Source of the DNA: Syntrophaceae bacterium UBA7544
GTDB lineage: Bacteria > Desulfobacterota > Syntrophia > Syntrophales > Smithellaceae
Direction of reading: 5' to 3'
NCBI GenBank assembly: GCA_002479215.1
Contig: DLME01000049.1
Location: 1 to 30,587, forward strand
DNA: 30,587 nucleotides
Shown: one piece after another, positions 1 to 9,600 of the stretch
Layout: every line of letters begins with the position of its first letter
How positions within the stretch are numbered: the first letter of the stretch is position 1
The notes under the pieces: model-generated
Told to the model about the DNA's origin: nothing
Databases searched by the model: none
Seen by the model: only the letters and a program-made list of their open reading frames with translations
Translations under genes and position numbers: made by a program

Positions 1-10
1 AAGGTGATCG

Positions 11-2530
11 ATGATCGAAATGATATTGAAAAAAATTGTGGGAACTAAGAATGATCGTGAATTGAAGCGATATTCATTCCTGTTGGATGAAGTAAATAAA
101 TTTGAACCGATGATGATGGCTTTATCTGATGAAGAATTGCGAGCGAAAACTCCTTATTTCAAAGAAAAGTTGAAAAATGGTTCAAGCCTTGATGATATTC
201 TAACGGAGGCATTTGCCGTAGCCAGAGAAGTATCGCGCCGCACTTTATTAATGCGTCCCTTTGATGTTCAGGTAATCGGAGGAATTGTTTTACATGAAGG
301 CACGATTGCCGAGATGAAAACAGGTGAAGGAAAGACACTGGCGGCAACCATGCCGCTATATCTTAATGCGTTGGAAGGAAAAGGCTGCCATGTTGTTACT
401 GTAAATGATTATTTGGCCAAAAGAGACGCAGAATGGATGGGGCCGATTTATCACTTTCTGGGTTTAAGTGTGGGAGTGATCATTCACGGCATGGATGATG
501 ATGAAAGAAGAGAAGCATATCACGCTGACATAACTTACGGCACTAATAACGAATTTGGTTTTGATTATCTTCGCGATAATATGAAGTTCAATCTTGAGGA
601 TTACGTTCAGCGAGAATTTAATTATGCCATAGTCGATGAAGTGGACAGTATTCTAATCGACGAAGCCAGAACCCCTTTGATTATTTCCGGCCCATCGGAA
701 GAATCAACGGATAAATACAATAAAATAAACCAGTTAATTCCGAGATTAAAGAAAGATAAAGATTATACGATTGATGAAAAGAGCCGTACGGTTGTTCTGA
801 CGGAAGAAGGAGTCGCACATATTGAGGGATTTTTAAATGTGCAAAATCTTTACGAGCCGCGAAATATTGAAATTGTCCATCATGTAAATCAAGCTCTGCG
901 CGCCCATACTCTCTTCAAAAGGGATGTCGATTATCTCGTGAAGGATGGGCAAGTTATAATTGTTGATGAGTTCACCGGAAGAGTTATGCCCGGAAGGCGT
1001 TACAGTGATGGTTTGCATCAGGCGCTGGAAGCCAAGGAAAAAGTAAAAGTTGAGAGAGAAAATCAAACACTGGCTTCAATAACCTTTCAAAATTATTTTA
1101 GAATGTATAAAAAACTGGCCGGTATGACAGGAACCGCGGATACAGAAGCGGCGGAGTTTAAAAAAATATATAATTTGGATGTTATTGTTGTGCCGACCAA
1201 TATGCCAATGATTCGTAAAGATAATAATGATCTTATTTATAAAACTGAAAATGAAAAGATTAAGGCTGTTATTGAAGAAGTCAGGGCTCTGAATAAGGCG
1301 AAAAGGCCGGTACTGATTGGAACTATTTCCATCGAAAAATCAGAACTGTTAAGTAAATATCTTACCCGTGCCGGCATTAAGCACCATGTATTGAATGCTA
1401 AAAATCATGAAAAAGAAGCCGAAATAGTAGCTCAGGCCGGACAGCCGGGTATGGTTACCATATCTACCAATATGGCTGGTCGCGGGACGGATATTCGTTT
1501 AGGCGAAAAGGTTGCCGAAATAGGCGGCCTGCATATTTTAGGTACAGAACGTCACGAAAGCCGCCGTATCGACAATCAATTAAGAGGCCGTTCGGGACGT
1601 CAAGGCGATGACGGTTCTTCCCGCTTTTATCTTTCTTTGCAGGATGACTTACTACGTATATTTGGGGCTGATAGAATATCGTCGATTATGGACAGGATCG
1701 GTATTGAGGAAGATCAGCCGATCGAACATAAGTATATTTCCCGTGCTATTGAAAATGCCCAGAAGCGTGTGGAAGGACAAAATTTTGATATCCGCAAGCA
1801 TCTTTTGGATTATGATGATGTGATGAACAGACAGAGAAAAGTTATCTATGAACAGCGAAAAAAAGTATTACGCGGAGATAACTTATGGGCAGATATTGAA
1901 GAAATGGTTGAAGAAATAGTTGACGACCTTTTATCCGAATACATAGATGAAAAAAGTCATGCCGATGACCTTAATTTTAAAGGACTTGATGACGCTATAT
2001 TTAAGCAATTCAATTTAAAGCTTAATCTGGCTAATTCAGACCAAAAAGCTTCCGCTCCGCCTATCCGAGAAGTTATAATTGAAAATGTCCTAAATCTTTT
2101 ACGCGAAAAAGAAAAAAATTTCGGCAAAGAATTAATGGATTACTTGATGAAAGTAATCATGCTTCAGGCAATCGATGATCACTGGAAAGAACATTTGTTG
2201 GCCATGGATCATTTAAGAGAAGGGATTGGCTTGCGTGGTTACGGACAAAAGGATCCCGTAAGAGAGTATCAGCGTGAAGGTTACGAAATGTTCATGGAAA
2301 TGATTTTCTATATTAAAATGGACACACTGGAAAAACTCTGTTTGGTTAGAATACAGAGAGAGGACGAAGTGGAAAATATCAGGCGAAAACAAAAAGAGGA
2401 TTACGTTTTAAGCCGCGGAGAAGATATGCCTGCCGCACAAATAATTAAACATGAAAGCGGTAAAGTCGGACGGAATGAACCTTGTCCCTGTGGAAGTGGT
2501 AAAAAATATAAAAAATGCTGCGGCGCTTGA
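11..2530 (+). CDS. secA: Preprotein translocase ATPase SecA
   Basis: Motor ATPase that drives unfolded preproteins through the SecYEG channel at the inner membrane. The 839-residue product is of usual family length. Visible motifs are Walker A MKTGEGKT (102-109), the DEVD box (209-212), a long preprotein-crosslinking and helical scaffold region, and a C-terminal zinc-binding tail [13 protein letters not shown] (825-837) that in the family contacts SecB or ribosomes. The ATG at 11 has an AAGGTG ribosome-binding site 4 bases upstream; an in-frame ATG at 20 (MILKKIVG) is closer to the usual SecA N-terminus, so either start is possible. It is followed 25 bases later by argJ, an adjacency I recall from other deltaproteobacteria. 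Nothing about the protein is unusual. Confidence 0.98.
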   Translation: MIEMILKKIVGTKNDRELKRYSFLLDEVNKFEPMMMALSDEELRAKTPYFKEKLKNGSSLDDILTEAFAVAREVSRRTLLMRPFDVQVIGGIVLHEGTIAEMKTGEGKTLAATMPLYLNALEGKGCHVVTVNDYLAKRDAEWMGPIYHFLGLSVGVIIHGMDDDERREAYHADITYGTNNEFGFDYLRDNMKFNLEDYVQREFNYAIVDEVDSILIDEARTPLIISGPSEESTDKYNKINQLIPRLKKDKDYTIDEKSRTVVLTEEGVAHIEGFLNVQNLYEPRNIEIVHHVNQALRAHTLFKRDVDYLVKDGQVIIVDEFTGRVMPGRRYSDGLHQALEAKEKVKVERENQTLASITFQNYFRMYKKLAGMTGTADTEAAEFKKIYNLDVIVVPTNMPMIRKDNNDLIYKTENEKIKAVIEEVRALNKAKRPVLIGTISIEKSELLSKYLTRAGIKHHVLNAKNHEKEAEIVAQAGQPGMVTISTNMAGRGTDIRLGEKVAEIGGLHILGTERHESRRIDNQLRGRSGRQGDDGSSRFYLSLQDDLLRIFGADRISSIMDRIGIEEDQPIEHKYISRAIENAQKRVEGQNFDIRKHLLDYDDVMNRQRKVIYEQRKKVLRGDNLWADIEEMVEEIVDDLLSEYIDEKSHADDLNFKGLDDAIFKQFNLKLNLANSDQKASAPPIREVIIENVLNLLREKEKNFGKELMDYLMKVIMLQAIDDHWKEHLLAMDHLREGIGLRGYGQKDPVREYQREGYEMFMEMIFYIKMDTLEKLCLVRIQREDEVENIRRKQKEDYVLSRGEDMPAAQIIKHESGKVGRNEPCPCGSGKKYKKCCGA

Positions 2531-2555
2531 GTTATTCAATAGAGGAGTAGGCTTC

Positions 2556-3755
2556 ATGCAAAAAAACAAAAATAGAATCAGCGTTCCCGGTTTTTTGGCC
2601 AATGGAATTTCATCAGGCATTAAAGATTCGGATCAGAAGGACCTCGCTTTAATTTATTCAACCGTTCCGGCGAGGGTAGCGGCCGTATTTACCAAGAATT
2701 CTTTTAAAGCCGCGCCGCTGTTAATTGACGCCGAGCGTGTTAAAAAAGGAACAGCCCAGGCTATAATTACCAATAGCGGATGTGCCAATGCGGCAACGGG
2801 TAAAGAAGGTTATAAGGATGCTTTAAGTGTGTCGGCTGCATTGGCCGGCCAATTGAAGATTAAGGAAGAACTTATTTTGATGGGTTCGACAGGGGTTATT
2901 GGGAAAAGACTTCCAGTCAAAAAGATAGCCGGCGGTATGGTCAAATTGGTCAAGGGGTTGAATGGGTTTGGCATTGAAGATGCGGAAACGGCGATGATGA
3001 CCACCGATAAATATCCGAAAATAGCCATAAGGAAAGGAATTGTCGGAGCAAGAGACATTATCATTTGCGGCATAGCCAAAGGCGCCGGTATGATCGAGCC
3101 CAATATGGCCACTTTGCTGACTTATGTAATGACCAACGCTTTAATTGATTCCAAAGCCTTAAATACGGTATTTCATCAGGCCATCGATAACACTTTCAAT
3201 TCCATTAGCGTTGACGGGTGCATGAGCACCAATGATATGGCGATTATATTGGCTAACGGTTTAGCTGGCAATAATCCCCTGGAAAGGGCTCAGGCCAGGC
3301 TGCAGCGTTTTCGCGATATGCTTTCCGATGTTTTAATGGAACTTTGCCAGGCAGTTGTCCGGGACGGTGAAGGGGCAACTAAATTTATATCTATAAATGT
3401 TGAAGGAGCAAAGTCCAGGTCTGATGCTCGCCGTGCGGCTTACGCCGTTGCCAACTCCAATTTAGTCAAAACGGCGTTTTTTGGAGAAGATCCCAATTGG
3501 GGGAGGATACTAGCTGCCCTTGGTTCGTCAGGAATACCTCTGGAAAAGGAAAGAGTAAGCCTGTCAATAGGAGATGTATTGGTATTTTCCCAGGATTCAC
3601 CAACGAATTTAAATTTAAATAAATTGAGAGAAATCTTTCAAAGAGACCGAATTGATGTGCGCATCTGGTTAGGGGGCGGAGATAAATCATATTGTGTTTA
3701 CACATCTGATCTTTCCTATGACTATGTGAAAATAAACGCCGATTATTCGACTTAA
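2556..3755 (+). CDS. argJ: Bifunctional glutamate N-acetyltransferase / amino-acid acetyltransferase ArgJ
   Basis: Transfers the acetyl group from N-acetylornithine to glutamate, and may also use acetyl-CoA, in the cyclic arginine pathway in the cytoplasm. ArgJ is an Ntn-type hydrolase that cleaves itself before the nucleophilic threonine. Here that site is in GAGMIEPNMATLL, with the Thr at about residue 186 of 399. The NSGCANAATG (73-82) and GSTGVIG (110-116) motifs near the oxyanion hole are present, as is the typical DLSYDYVKINADYST C-terminus. The frame is open further upstream inside secA, but ATG 2556 has AGAGGAG 8 bases upstream and gives the expected N-terminus. Whether it is bifunctional or monofunctional cannot be read from sequence alone. 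Confidence 0.96.
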   Translation: MQKNKNRISVPGFLANGISSGIKDSDQKDLALIYSTVPARVAAVFTKNSFKAAPLLIDAERVKKGTAQAIITNSGCANAATGKEGYKDALSVSAALAGQLKIKEELILMGSTGVIGKRLPVKKIAGGMVKLVKGLNGFGIEDAETAMMTTDKYPKIAIRKGIVGARDIIICGIAKGAGMIEPNMATLLTYVMTNALIDSKALNTVFHQAIDNTFNSISVDGCMSTNDMAIILANGLAGNNPLERAQARLQRFRDMLSDVLMELCQAVVRDGEGATKFISINVEGAKSRSDARRAAYAVANSNLVKTAFFGEDPNWGRILAALGSSGIPLEKERVSLSIGDVLVFSQDSPTNLNLNKLREIFQRDRIDVRIWLGGGDKSYCVYTSDLSYDYVKINADYST

Positions 3756-3767
3756 ATAGAGACGAGA

Positions 3768-3803
3768 GGGGTTCATACCCGTGATTAGCGCTTGATCATT
3801 TAG
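3768..3803 (+). repeat. Fragment of dispersed hairpin repeat (3' part)
   Basis: GGGGTTCATACCCGTGAT followed by a TTAGC..CTTGA stretch matches the 3' part of the repeat copy ending near 21790, and partly the copy ending at 21984. The upstream hairpin portion of the repeat is not present here. It sits 13 bases after the argJ stop and about 130 bases before rpsB. Confidence 0.6.
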
Positions 3804-3849
3804 ATTATTTATGTTAATTGCCGCGAGCCAAATTTCACACATCCTTGGA

Positions 3850-3888
3850 TTGCCGGTATGTTGCTTTTTTAAAAAGTGTACCGTGCAA
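3850..3888 (+). promoter_or_regulatory. Hairpin in the rpsB leader
   Basis: TTGCCGGTA (3850-3858) pairs with TACCGTGCAA (3879-3888) as nine base pairs with one bulged T, and an inner CTTTTT/AAAAAG stem lies inside it. It ends about 40 bases before the rpsB start. S2 operons are feedback-regulated through leader structures in several bacteria, so this could be an S2-binding site; that role is inference only. Confidence 0.4.
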
Positions 3889-3929
3889 GTTGAAAAGGAT
3901 GGAGGAAAAAACAAAATAAGGAGAAAACT

Positions 3930-4757
3930 ATGTCTGCAATTTCAATGAAACTTTTACTGGAAGCGGGTGTCCATTTCGGGCATCAGACCAACAAGTGGAA
4001 CCCAAAAATGAAACCGTATATTTTTGGGGCGAGAAATAATATTTACATTATTGATCTGCAACAAACAGTAGGTATGTTTCAAACTGCTTACAACTTTATC
4101 GTCGATATTGTTAGTCAGGGGAAAGATGTACTTTTTGTAGGAACTAAAAAGCAATCACAGGAAGCTGTTAAAGAAGAAGCTATGCGTTGCGGCATGCCTT
4201 ATGTAAATCAGCGTTGGCTTGGGGGTATGTTGACAAATTTCTTTACGATAAAAAAGAGCATTGACCGTTTAAATACTTTAACCGGCATGTTTGCCGACGA
4301 TTCTATCAAGGCATTTCCCAAAAAGGAAATAACCATGCTGCAGAAAGAGAAGGAAAAACTGGAAAATGTATTAGGAGGAATCAGAAATATGAAATCGCAT
4401 CCCGCGGCTGTTTTTGTTGTCGATCCTAATCGTGAACATATAACAATTAAAGAAGCAAAAAAATTAAAAATTCCCATAGTGGCAATAGTAGATACGAATT
4501 GTGATCCCGATGATATTGATTATGTCATTCCCGGAAATGATGATGCTATCAGGGCGATAAAGCTGTTCGCCTCTAAATTTGCCGATGCGGTTTTAGAAGG
4601 AAAGAAGCAGTTTGAAGAAAAGCTATCTGCCGAATCTAATAAGCAATCGGGAGCGGCTCTCGAAGAGAAAAGGGCAGAATCCGATATTCCTGAAAGCGTA
4701 GAAATGGAAGGAAAGACCGAGGACACAGAAGAATATAGCGGTAAGTCATATAAATAA
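3930..4757 (+). CDS. rpsB: 30S ribosomal protein S2
   Basis: Small-subunit ribosomal protein that joins late in 30S assembly and is needed for S1 binding. The N-terminus ([19 protein letters not shown]) and the [10 protein letters not shown] and [12 protein letters not shown] motifs are diagnostic. At 275 residues it is longer than the usual ~240-250; the excess is an acidic, Glu/Ser-rich tail from about residue 230, likely disordered, as seen in some deltaproteobacterial S2 proteins. The start is set by AAGGAG (3918-3923) six bases upstream. It heads the classic rpsB-tsf-pyrH-frr block, with 41 bases to tsf. Confidence 0.98.
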   Translation: MSAISMKLLLEAGVHFGHQTNKWNPKMKPYIFGARNNIYIIDLQQTVGMFQTAYNFIVDIVSQGKDVLFVGTKKQSQEAVKEEAMRCGMPYVNQRWLGGMLTNFFTIKKSIDRLNTLTGMFADDSIKAFPKKEITMLQKEKEKLENVLGGIRNMKSHPAAVFVVDPNREHITIKEAKKLKIPIVAIVDTNCDPDDIDYVIPGNDDAIRAIKLFASKFADAVLEGKKQFEEKLSAESNKQSGAALEEKRAESDIPESVEMEGKTEDTEEYSGKSYK

Positions 4758-4798
4758 TTAGACACGTTCTTGTTGAAAATATTAGGGAGGGAAATAAA

Positions 4799-5404
4799 TT
4801 GAAAATATCGTCAGCAATGGTTAAACAGTTGAGAGAAAAAACAGGCACAGGCATGATGGATTGCAAAGAGGCGTTAACGTCAGCAGGTGGGGATTTTGAA
4901 AAAGCCATTGATATTTTAAGGAAAAAGGGATTGTCTGCGGCAACAAAAAGATCTTCGAAAGCGGCCAAAGATGGTGCCATAGCTTCATATATTCATATGG
5001 GCGGTAGAATCGGTGTTTTGGTTGAGATAAATTGTGAAACAGATTTTGTGGCTAAAACTGAGGATTTTCAGGCAATGGCCAAGGATATTGCTATGCACAT
5101 TGCCGCCTCTAATCCGCTTTATGTCCGGCCGGATCAAATTCCGCCGGAGGCTTTAAATAGAGAAAAGGAAATATACCGTAGTCAGTTACGCGAGGGAAAA
5201 AAACCGGAAAAAATATGGGATAAAATAATAGAGGGGAAATTAAAGAAATTTTATGAAGATGTGTGTTTAACAGAGCAGAAATTCATAAAAAATACGGATA
5301 TTAATGTAGAGACGCTTGTTAATAATATGATTGCCAAAACCGGTGAGAATATTATTATTCGGAGATTTGCTAGATTTCAGCTGGGAGAGGAAATTAAAAA
5401 ATAA
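4799..5404 (+). CDS. tsf: Elongation factor Ts
   Basis: Nucleotide exchange factor that releases GDP from EF-Tu. The UBA-like N-terminus is clear (VKQLREKTGTGMMDCKEAL), followed by the TDFVAKTEDF core motif that contacts EF-Tu. The 201 residues match the short EF-Ts type with one reduced core subdomain rather than the 283-residue E. coli form. It starts with TTG at 4799, supported by GGGAGG (4785-4790) eight bases upstream; no ATG fits better. Its TAA stop directly abuts the pyrH ATG, so the two are probably translationally coupled. Confidence 0.97.
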   Translation: MKISSAMVKQLREKTGTGMMDCKEALTSAGGDFEKAIDILRKKGLSAATKRSSKAAKDGAIASYIHMGGRIGVLVEINCETDFVAKTEDFQAMAKDIAMHIAASNPLYVRPDQIPPEALNREKEIYRSQLREGKKPEKIWDKIIEGKLKKFYEDVCLTEQKFIKNTDINVETLVNNMIAKTGENIIIRRFARFQLGEEIKK

Positions 5405-6133
<729 letters not shown>

Positions 6134-6134
6134 T

Positions 6135-6692
6135 ATGAAAGAAAATATTTTTCAAAAACTTAAAGATGAAATGGAAAAGATTATTACAAGTTTAGATAAG
6201 TCTTTCGGCAGGGTAAGAACGGGAAGAGCGTCCGTTTCGCTGCTGGATGGAATTAAAGTTGATTATTACAGTGTTTCTACTCCCCTTGCTCAGGTGGCCA
6301 CACTTTCCGTGCCGGAAAGCCGTTTAATTGTTATAGCTCCCTGGGATGTATCGATAATCGGCTCAATCGAGAAAGCAATTCAAAAATCGGATTTAGGTTT
6401 AATGCCAGCCAATGACGGCAAAATAATACGCCTTTCTATTCCTCAATTAACGGAAGAAAGGCGTAAAGAACTGGTTAAAGTCGTAAAAAAGATGGCCGAA
6501 GAAGGTAAAATTAAATTACGTAACGCGCGCAGAGACGCAAATGAAGAATTGAAAGACCTCAAAAAAAATAATAAAATGGCTGAAGACGAACTTTTTGGTG
6601 CGCAGGAAGAAGTTCAGAAATTAACTGATCGCTATATCGAAAAAACGGATAAAATCCTCGTGGCCAAAGAAAAAGAAATTATGGAACTATAA
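6135..6692 (+). CDS. frr: Ribosome recycling factor
   Basis: Splits post-termination ribosomes together with EF-G. The 185-residue product from ATG 6135 equals the standard RRF length and begins MKENIFQKLKDEMEK. RVRTGRASVSLLDGIKVDYY and the C-terminal helical region (TEERRKELVKVVKKMAEEG) are typical. The frame is open 24 bases further upstream but that would overlap pyrH; ATG 6135 has GGGAGAA four bases upstream and starts two bases after the pyrH stop. It is last before a strong terminator. Confidence 0.97.
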   Translation: MKENIFQKLKDEMEKIITSLDKSFGRVRTGRASVSLLDGIKVDYYSVSTPLAQVATLSVPESRLIVIAPWDVSIIGSIEKAIQKSDLGLMPANDGKIIRLSIPQLTEERRKELVKVVKKMAEEGKIKLRNARRDANEELKDLKKNNKMAEDELFGAQEEVQKLTDRYIEKTDKILVAKEKEIMEL

Positions 6693-6706
6693 AGTTTACT
6701 TTATAG

Positions 6707-6745
6707 AAAAACAAATGGGGAGTCGAAAGCTCCCCATTTGTTTTT
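6707..6745 (+). terminator. Rho-independent terminator after frr
   Basis: A perfect 16 bp stem (AAAAACAAATGGGGAG with its complement CTCCCCATTTGTTTTT) around a 7-base loop TCGAAAG, ending in a run of five T on the + strand and preceded by A residues, so it could stop transcription in both directions. It closes the rpsB-tsf-pyrH-frr unit 14 bases after the frr stop. Confidence 0.93.
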
Positions 6746-6796
6746 CTGCACTTTTTGTCTCCGGCATAATCCTTATTTAATTCAGGAAAAGAAAAA

Positions 6797-6826
6797 GAAG
6801 ATCTGATTTTTGAAAATCAGATCTTC
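6797..6826. repeat. Perfect 14 bp hairpin upstream of uppS
   Basis: GAAGATCTGATTTT and AAAATCAGATCTTC are exact complements separated by only TG. There is no T run after it on +; on the minus strand it is followed by a T-rich stretch, so it would look like a terminator only in that direction, where no gene is seen. It lies between the frr terminator and uppS. Confidence 0.7.
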
Positions 6827-6883
6827 GATTGAAAAGAACTTATCTGTCTGTTAAAATGTATATTATTCGGGAGAAAAATATTC

Positions 6884-7615
6884 ATGAAAATTGATTGGAA
6901 TAATCTGCCCCAGCATATAGCTATAATTATGGATGGAAACGGGCGTTGGGCAAAACAACATACAATCGGCAGAATCAGAGGACATAAGAAAGGAGCCCAA
7001 GCGGTAAGGACAACGGTACGTGCTTGCCGTGAAATTGGCATAAAGTATCTTACCCTATTTGCCTTTTCCATAGAAAATTGGGGGCGCCCTGAAGAAGAAG
7101 TAAATGCATTGATGTACCTGCTGGAAGAATATTTGACCAAAGAAACGAAAGAATTACAAAAAAAAGGAATAAGGCTTACGACTATCGGCGAAATAAATCG
7201 TTTACATCCGGAATTGAAGAGAAAACTTCTACAGGCAAAAGCAGAAACGGCAAAAAATAATGAAATGATTTTAAATTTGGCGTTGAGTTATGGGGGGCAG
7301 GATGAAATTATCTACGCCGTAAAAAAAATAATTCAAGATAGTAAAAAAAGTAAAATTGATATAAATGAAATCAATAAGGAAACTTTTCAACGCTATTTAT
7401 ATACCTGCGGGATGCCCGATCCCGATCTGTTGATTCGTACCAGCGGCGAATATCGTATCAGTAATTTTTTACTCTGGCAAATAGCCTACACAGAACTTTA
7501 TTTTACCAATGTTCTTTGGCCTGATTTTACAAAGAACGAACTTTTCAGAGCAATAGCCAGTTATCAAAAACGGGAAAGACGTTTTGGCCTAACAACGGAG
7601 CAATCGCAGGGATAA
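6884..7615 (+). CDS. uppS: Isoprenyl transferase (undecaprenyl diphosphate synthase)
   Basis: Cis-prenyltransferase that builds the C55 lipid carrier for peptidoglycan and O-antigen at the membrane face. The signature HIAIIMDGNGRWA (residues 11-23, catalytic Asp17) and the C-terminal RTSGEYRISNFLLWQ block are present; the 243-residue length is usual. The start ATG is preceded by CGGGAGA. It begins a second transcription unit after the terminator at 6707-6745 and is followed by cdsA, the standard order. Chain length of the product (C55) is assumed from the family. Confidence 0.96.
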   Translation: MKIDWNNLPQHIAIIMDGNGRWAKQHTIGRIRGHKKGAQAVRTTVRACREIGIKYLTLFAFSIENWGRPEEEVNALMYLLEEYLTKETKELQKKGIRLTTIGEINRLHPELKRKLLQAKAETAKNNEMILNLALSYGGQDEIIYAVKKIIQDSKKSKIDINEINKETFQRYLYTCGMPDPDLLIRTSGEYRISNFLLWQIAYTELYFTNVLWPDFTKNELFRAIASYQKRERRFGLTTEQSQG

Positions 7616-7639
7616 AATAATTTTAAAAACGGGAAATAT

Positions 7640-8437
7640 ATGCAAAAAAGATGGTTGACCGGTGTTATTTTAGCGGCTGTAATACTTGTAATTATTTTAA
7701 TCGGGTCTACGGAGGCACTGGCTGCTGTTATTACTATATTCATATTCGGCGGCGTCTGGGAATACAATAAAATCGTATTTGGTAAAGGGTTTATCAAGGA
7801 AAAAATCGAAAGCTTGATTTTTTCCGTTTTAATACCCGTGGCCATTTTATATGGCAATAATCAAATTTTAATTGCCGTCATAACATTTTGTATTTTGTCA
7901 GTATTTATTTTATTTCTTTGGCAGGTAAAAGAATCAACCATTGATATTTCATCCGTGGCAAAAGTTATTTTCGGGATGATGTACATACCTTTTTTGATAT
8001 CTCATTTCATTTTGTTGAGAATGTTGGAAAATGGAGTATTGTGGGTATTGTTTGTTTTGGTTCTTGCCTTTGCGGGAGATACGGCAGCTTTGTATATTGG
8101 GAAATATTTCGGTAAAAATAAATTAATTATAGCAATAAGTCCTGGTAAAACAGTGGAAGGAACAATTGGTCTTGTCTGCGGAAGCGTTGTAGCTTGCTTA
8201 ATTTTCAGTTATTTTTGCCTGCCGGAAATATCAATGGTTCATATTTTCATTCTTTCTTTTGTAGGAAGTATTATCGGGCAGTTGGGAGATCTTTGTGAAT
8301 CGGCAATCAAAAGAAATTATGGGCTCAAAGATGCAAGTTCACTTCTGCCCGGACATGGCGGTCTTTTGGATCGGATGGATTGTCTGATTTTCATAGTGCC
8401 TTTCGTTTATTATTACCGGATATTTGTGATTGGATAA
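7640..8437 (+). CDS. cdsA: Phosphatidate cytidylyltransferase (CDP-diglyceride synthase)
   Basis: Integral membrane enzyme making CDP-diacylglycerol from phosphatidate and CTP for phospholipid synthesis. The protein is strongly hydrophobic with about seven to eight membrane segments. It carries the family signature near the C-terminus, SAIKRNYGLKDASSLLPGHG, followed by GLLDRMD, including the metal-binding aspartates. At 265 residues it is of usual length. ATG 7640 follows CGGGAAA by a short spacer. Its TAA shares one base with the dxr ATG (TAATG at 8435-8439), indicating translational coupling. Confidence 0.96.
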   Translation: MQKRWLTGVILAAVILVIILIGSTEALAAVITIFIFGGVWEYNKIVFGKGFIKEKIESLIFSVLIPVAILYGNNQILIAVITFCILSVFILFLWQVKESTIDISSVAKVIFGMMYIPFLISHFILLRMLENGVLWVLFVLVLAFAGDTAALYIGKYFGKNKLIIAISPGKTVEGTIGLVCGSVVACLIFSYFCLPEISMVHIFILSFVGSIIGQLGDLCESAIKRNYGLKDASSLLPGHGGLLDRMDCLIFIVPFVYYYRIFVIG

Positions 8438-9600
8438 TGAAGAAAATAGCGATTTTAGGTTCAACAGGTTCAATTGGATGTAATGCGCTGGATATTGTAA
8501 AAAAAAATCCGGAACGTTTTCAAGTTGTGGCACTAGCCGCGGGTCGAAACATAGATTTACTAAGGGAGCAAATAATAAAATTTCGGCCGAAAATAGTCGC
8601 TGTAGGCACTAAAGAAAGCGCTCAAAAATTACATGAAGCTCTAAAAGTTAAGGACAAGATCAAAATTATTTACGGCGAAAATGGTTTGAAAGAAATTGCT
8701 TCTTTTCCCTCGGCAAATATTGTAATTTCCTCTATGTCAGGAGCTGCTGGTTTAATGCCGACCTTGGCAGCAATTGAAGCGGGTAAGGATGTAGCTTTAG
8801 CCAACAAAGAGACAATGGTAACAGCCGGAGAGATTGTAACTAAAAAAGCAAAAAAGAAAGGTGTGAATATTATTCCCGTTGATAGCGAACACAGCGCAAT
8901 ATTTCAGTGTTTGGAGGGGAGAAAATACAAAAATTTACGGCGGATAATTTTGACTGCTTCCGGCGGCCCTTTTTTAAATTTTACTAAGAATAAATTAAAA
9001 GAAGTTAAGCCCTCTCAGGCATTGCAACATCCTAAGTGGAAAATGGGTAAGAAAATAACGATAGATTCCGCATCATTAATGAATAAAGGGTTGGAAGTAA
9101 TCGAAGCAAAATGGCTGTTTAATATGGACATCGCCGATATTGATGTTTTAATTCATCCGCAGAGCATAGTGCATTCCATGGTTGAGTTTATTGACGGCGC
9201 TGTTTTGGCGCAAATGGGCATTCCTGATATGAGAATCCCGATTGCTTACGCTTTAACTTATCCGGAAAGAATCATCAATGATTTGCCGTCTCTTAATCTT
9301 GCGGAAGCTCAAAATTTGGAATTTTCCAAACCGGATATAAATAAGTTTCCGTGTCTGGGGCTGGCTTACAGGGCCGGCATTTGTGGTGGTACTGCTCCGG
9401 CTGTTTTAAACGCCGCCAATGAAATCGCCGTAGAAGCTTATTTAGACGAAAAAATCAAATTTACTGATTTATCTGAAATAATTGAAAAAGTTCTTAATGT
9501 GCATGATTCGTCAGTTGATCCGTCTTTAGAAGAAATACTTCAAGCTGATCAGTGGGCGAGAATGCAGACGAAAAAAAATATAGAAAGGATAATATCTTGA
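8437..9600 (+). CDS. dxr: 1-deoxy-D-xylulose-5-phosphate reductoisomerase
   Basis: Converts DXP to MEP with NADPH, the committed step of the MEP isoprenoid pathway, which feeds the neighbouring uppS. The NADPH-binding GSTGSIG (8-14) is at the N-terminus; the metal/substrate motif VDSEHSAIFQ and SASLMNKGLEVIEA are present. From ATG 8437 the protein is 387 residues, the normal size. An open extension upstream lies inside cdsA and was rejected because ATG 8437 gives the canonical MKKIAILGSTG start and overlaps the cdsA stop by one base. The stop overlaps the start of rseP. Confidence 0.97.
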   Translation: MKKIAILGSTGSIGCNALDIVKKNPERFQVVALAAGRNIDLLREQIIKFRPKIVAVGTKESAQKLHEALKVKDKIKIIYGENGLKEIASFPSANIVISSMSGAAGLMPTLAAIEAGKDVALANKETMVTAGEIVTKKAKKKGVNIIPVDSEHSAIFQCLEGRKYKNLRRIILTASGGPFLNFTKNKLKEVKPSQALQHPKWKMGKKITIDSASLMNKGLEVIEAKWLFNMDIADIDVLIHPQSIVHSMVEFIDGAVLAQMGIPDMRIPIAYALTYPERIINDLPSLNLAEAQNLEFSKPDINKFPCLGLAYRAGICGGTAPAVLNAANEIAVEAYLDEKIKFTDLSEIIEKVLNVHDSSVDPSLEEILQADQWARMQTKKNIERIIS

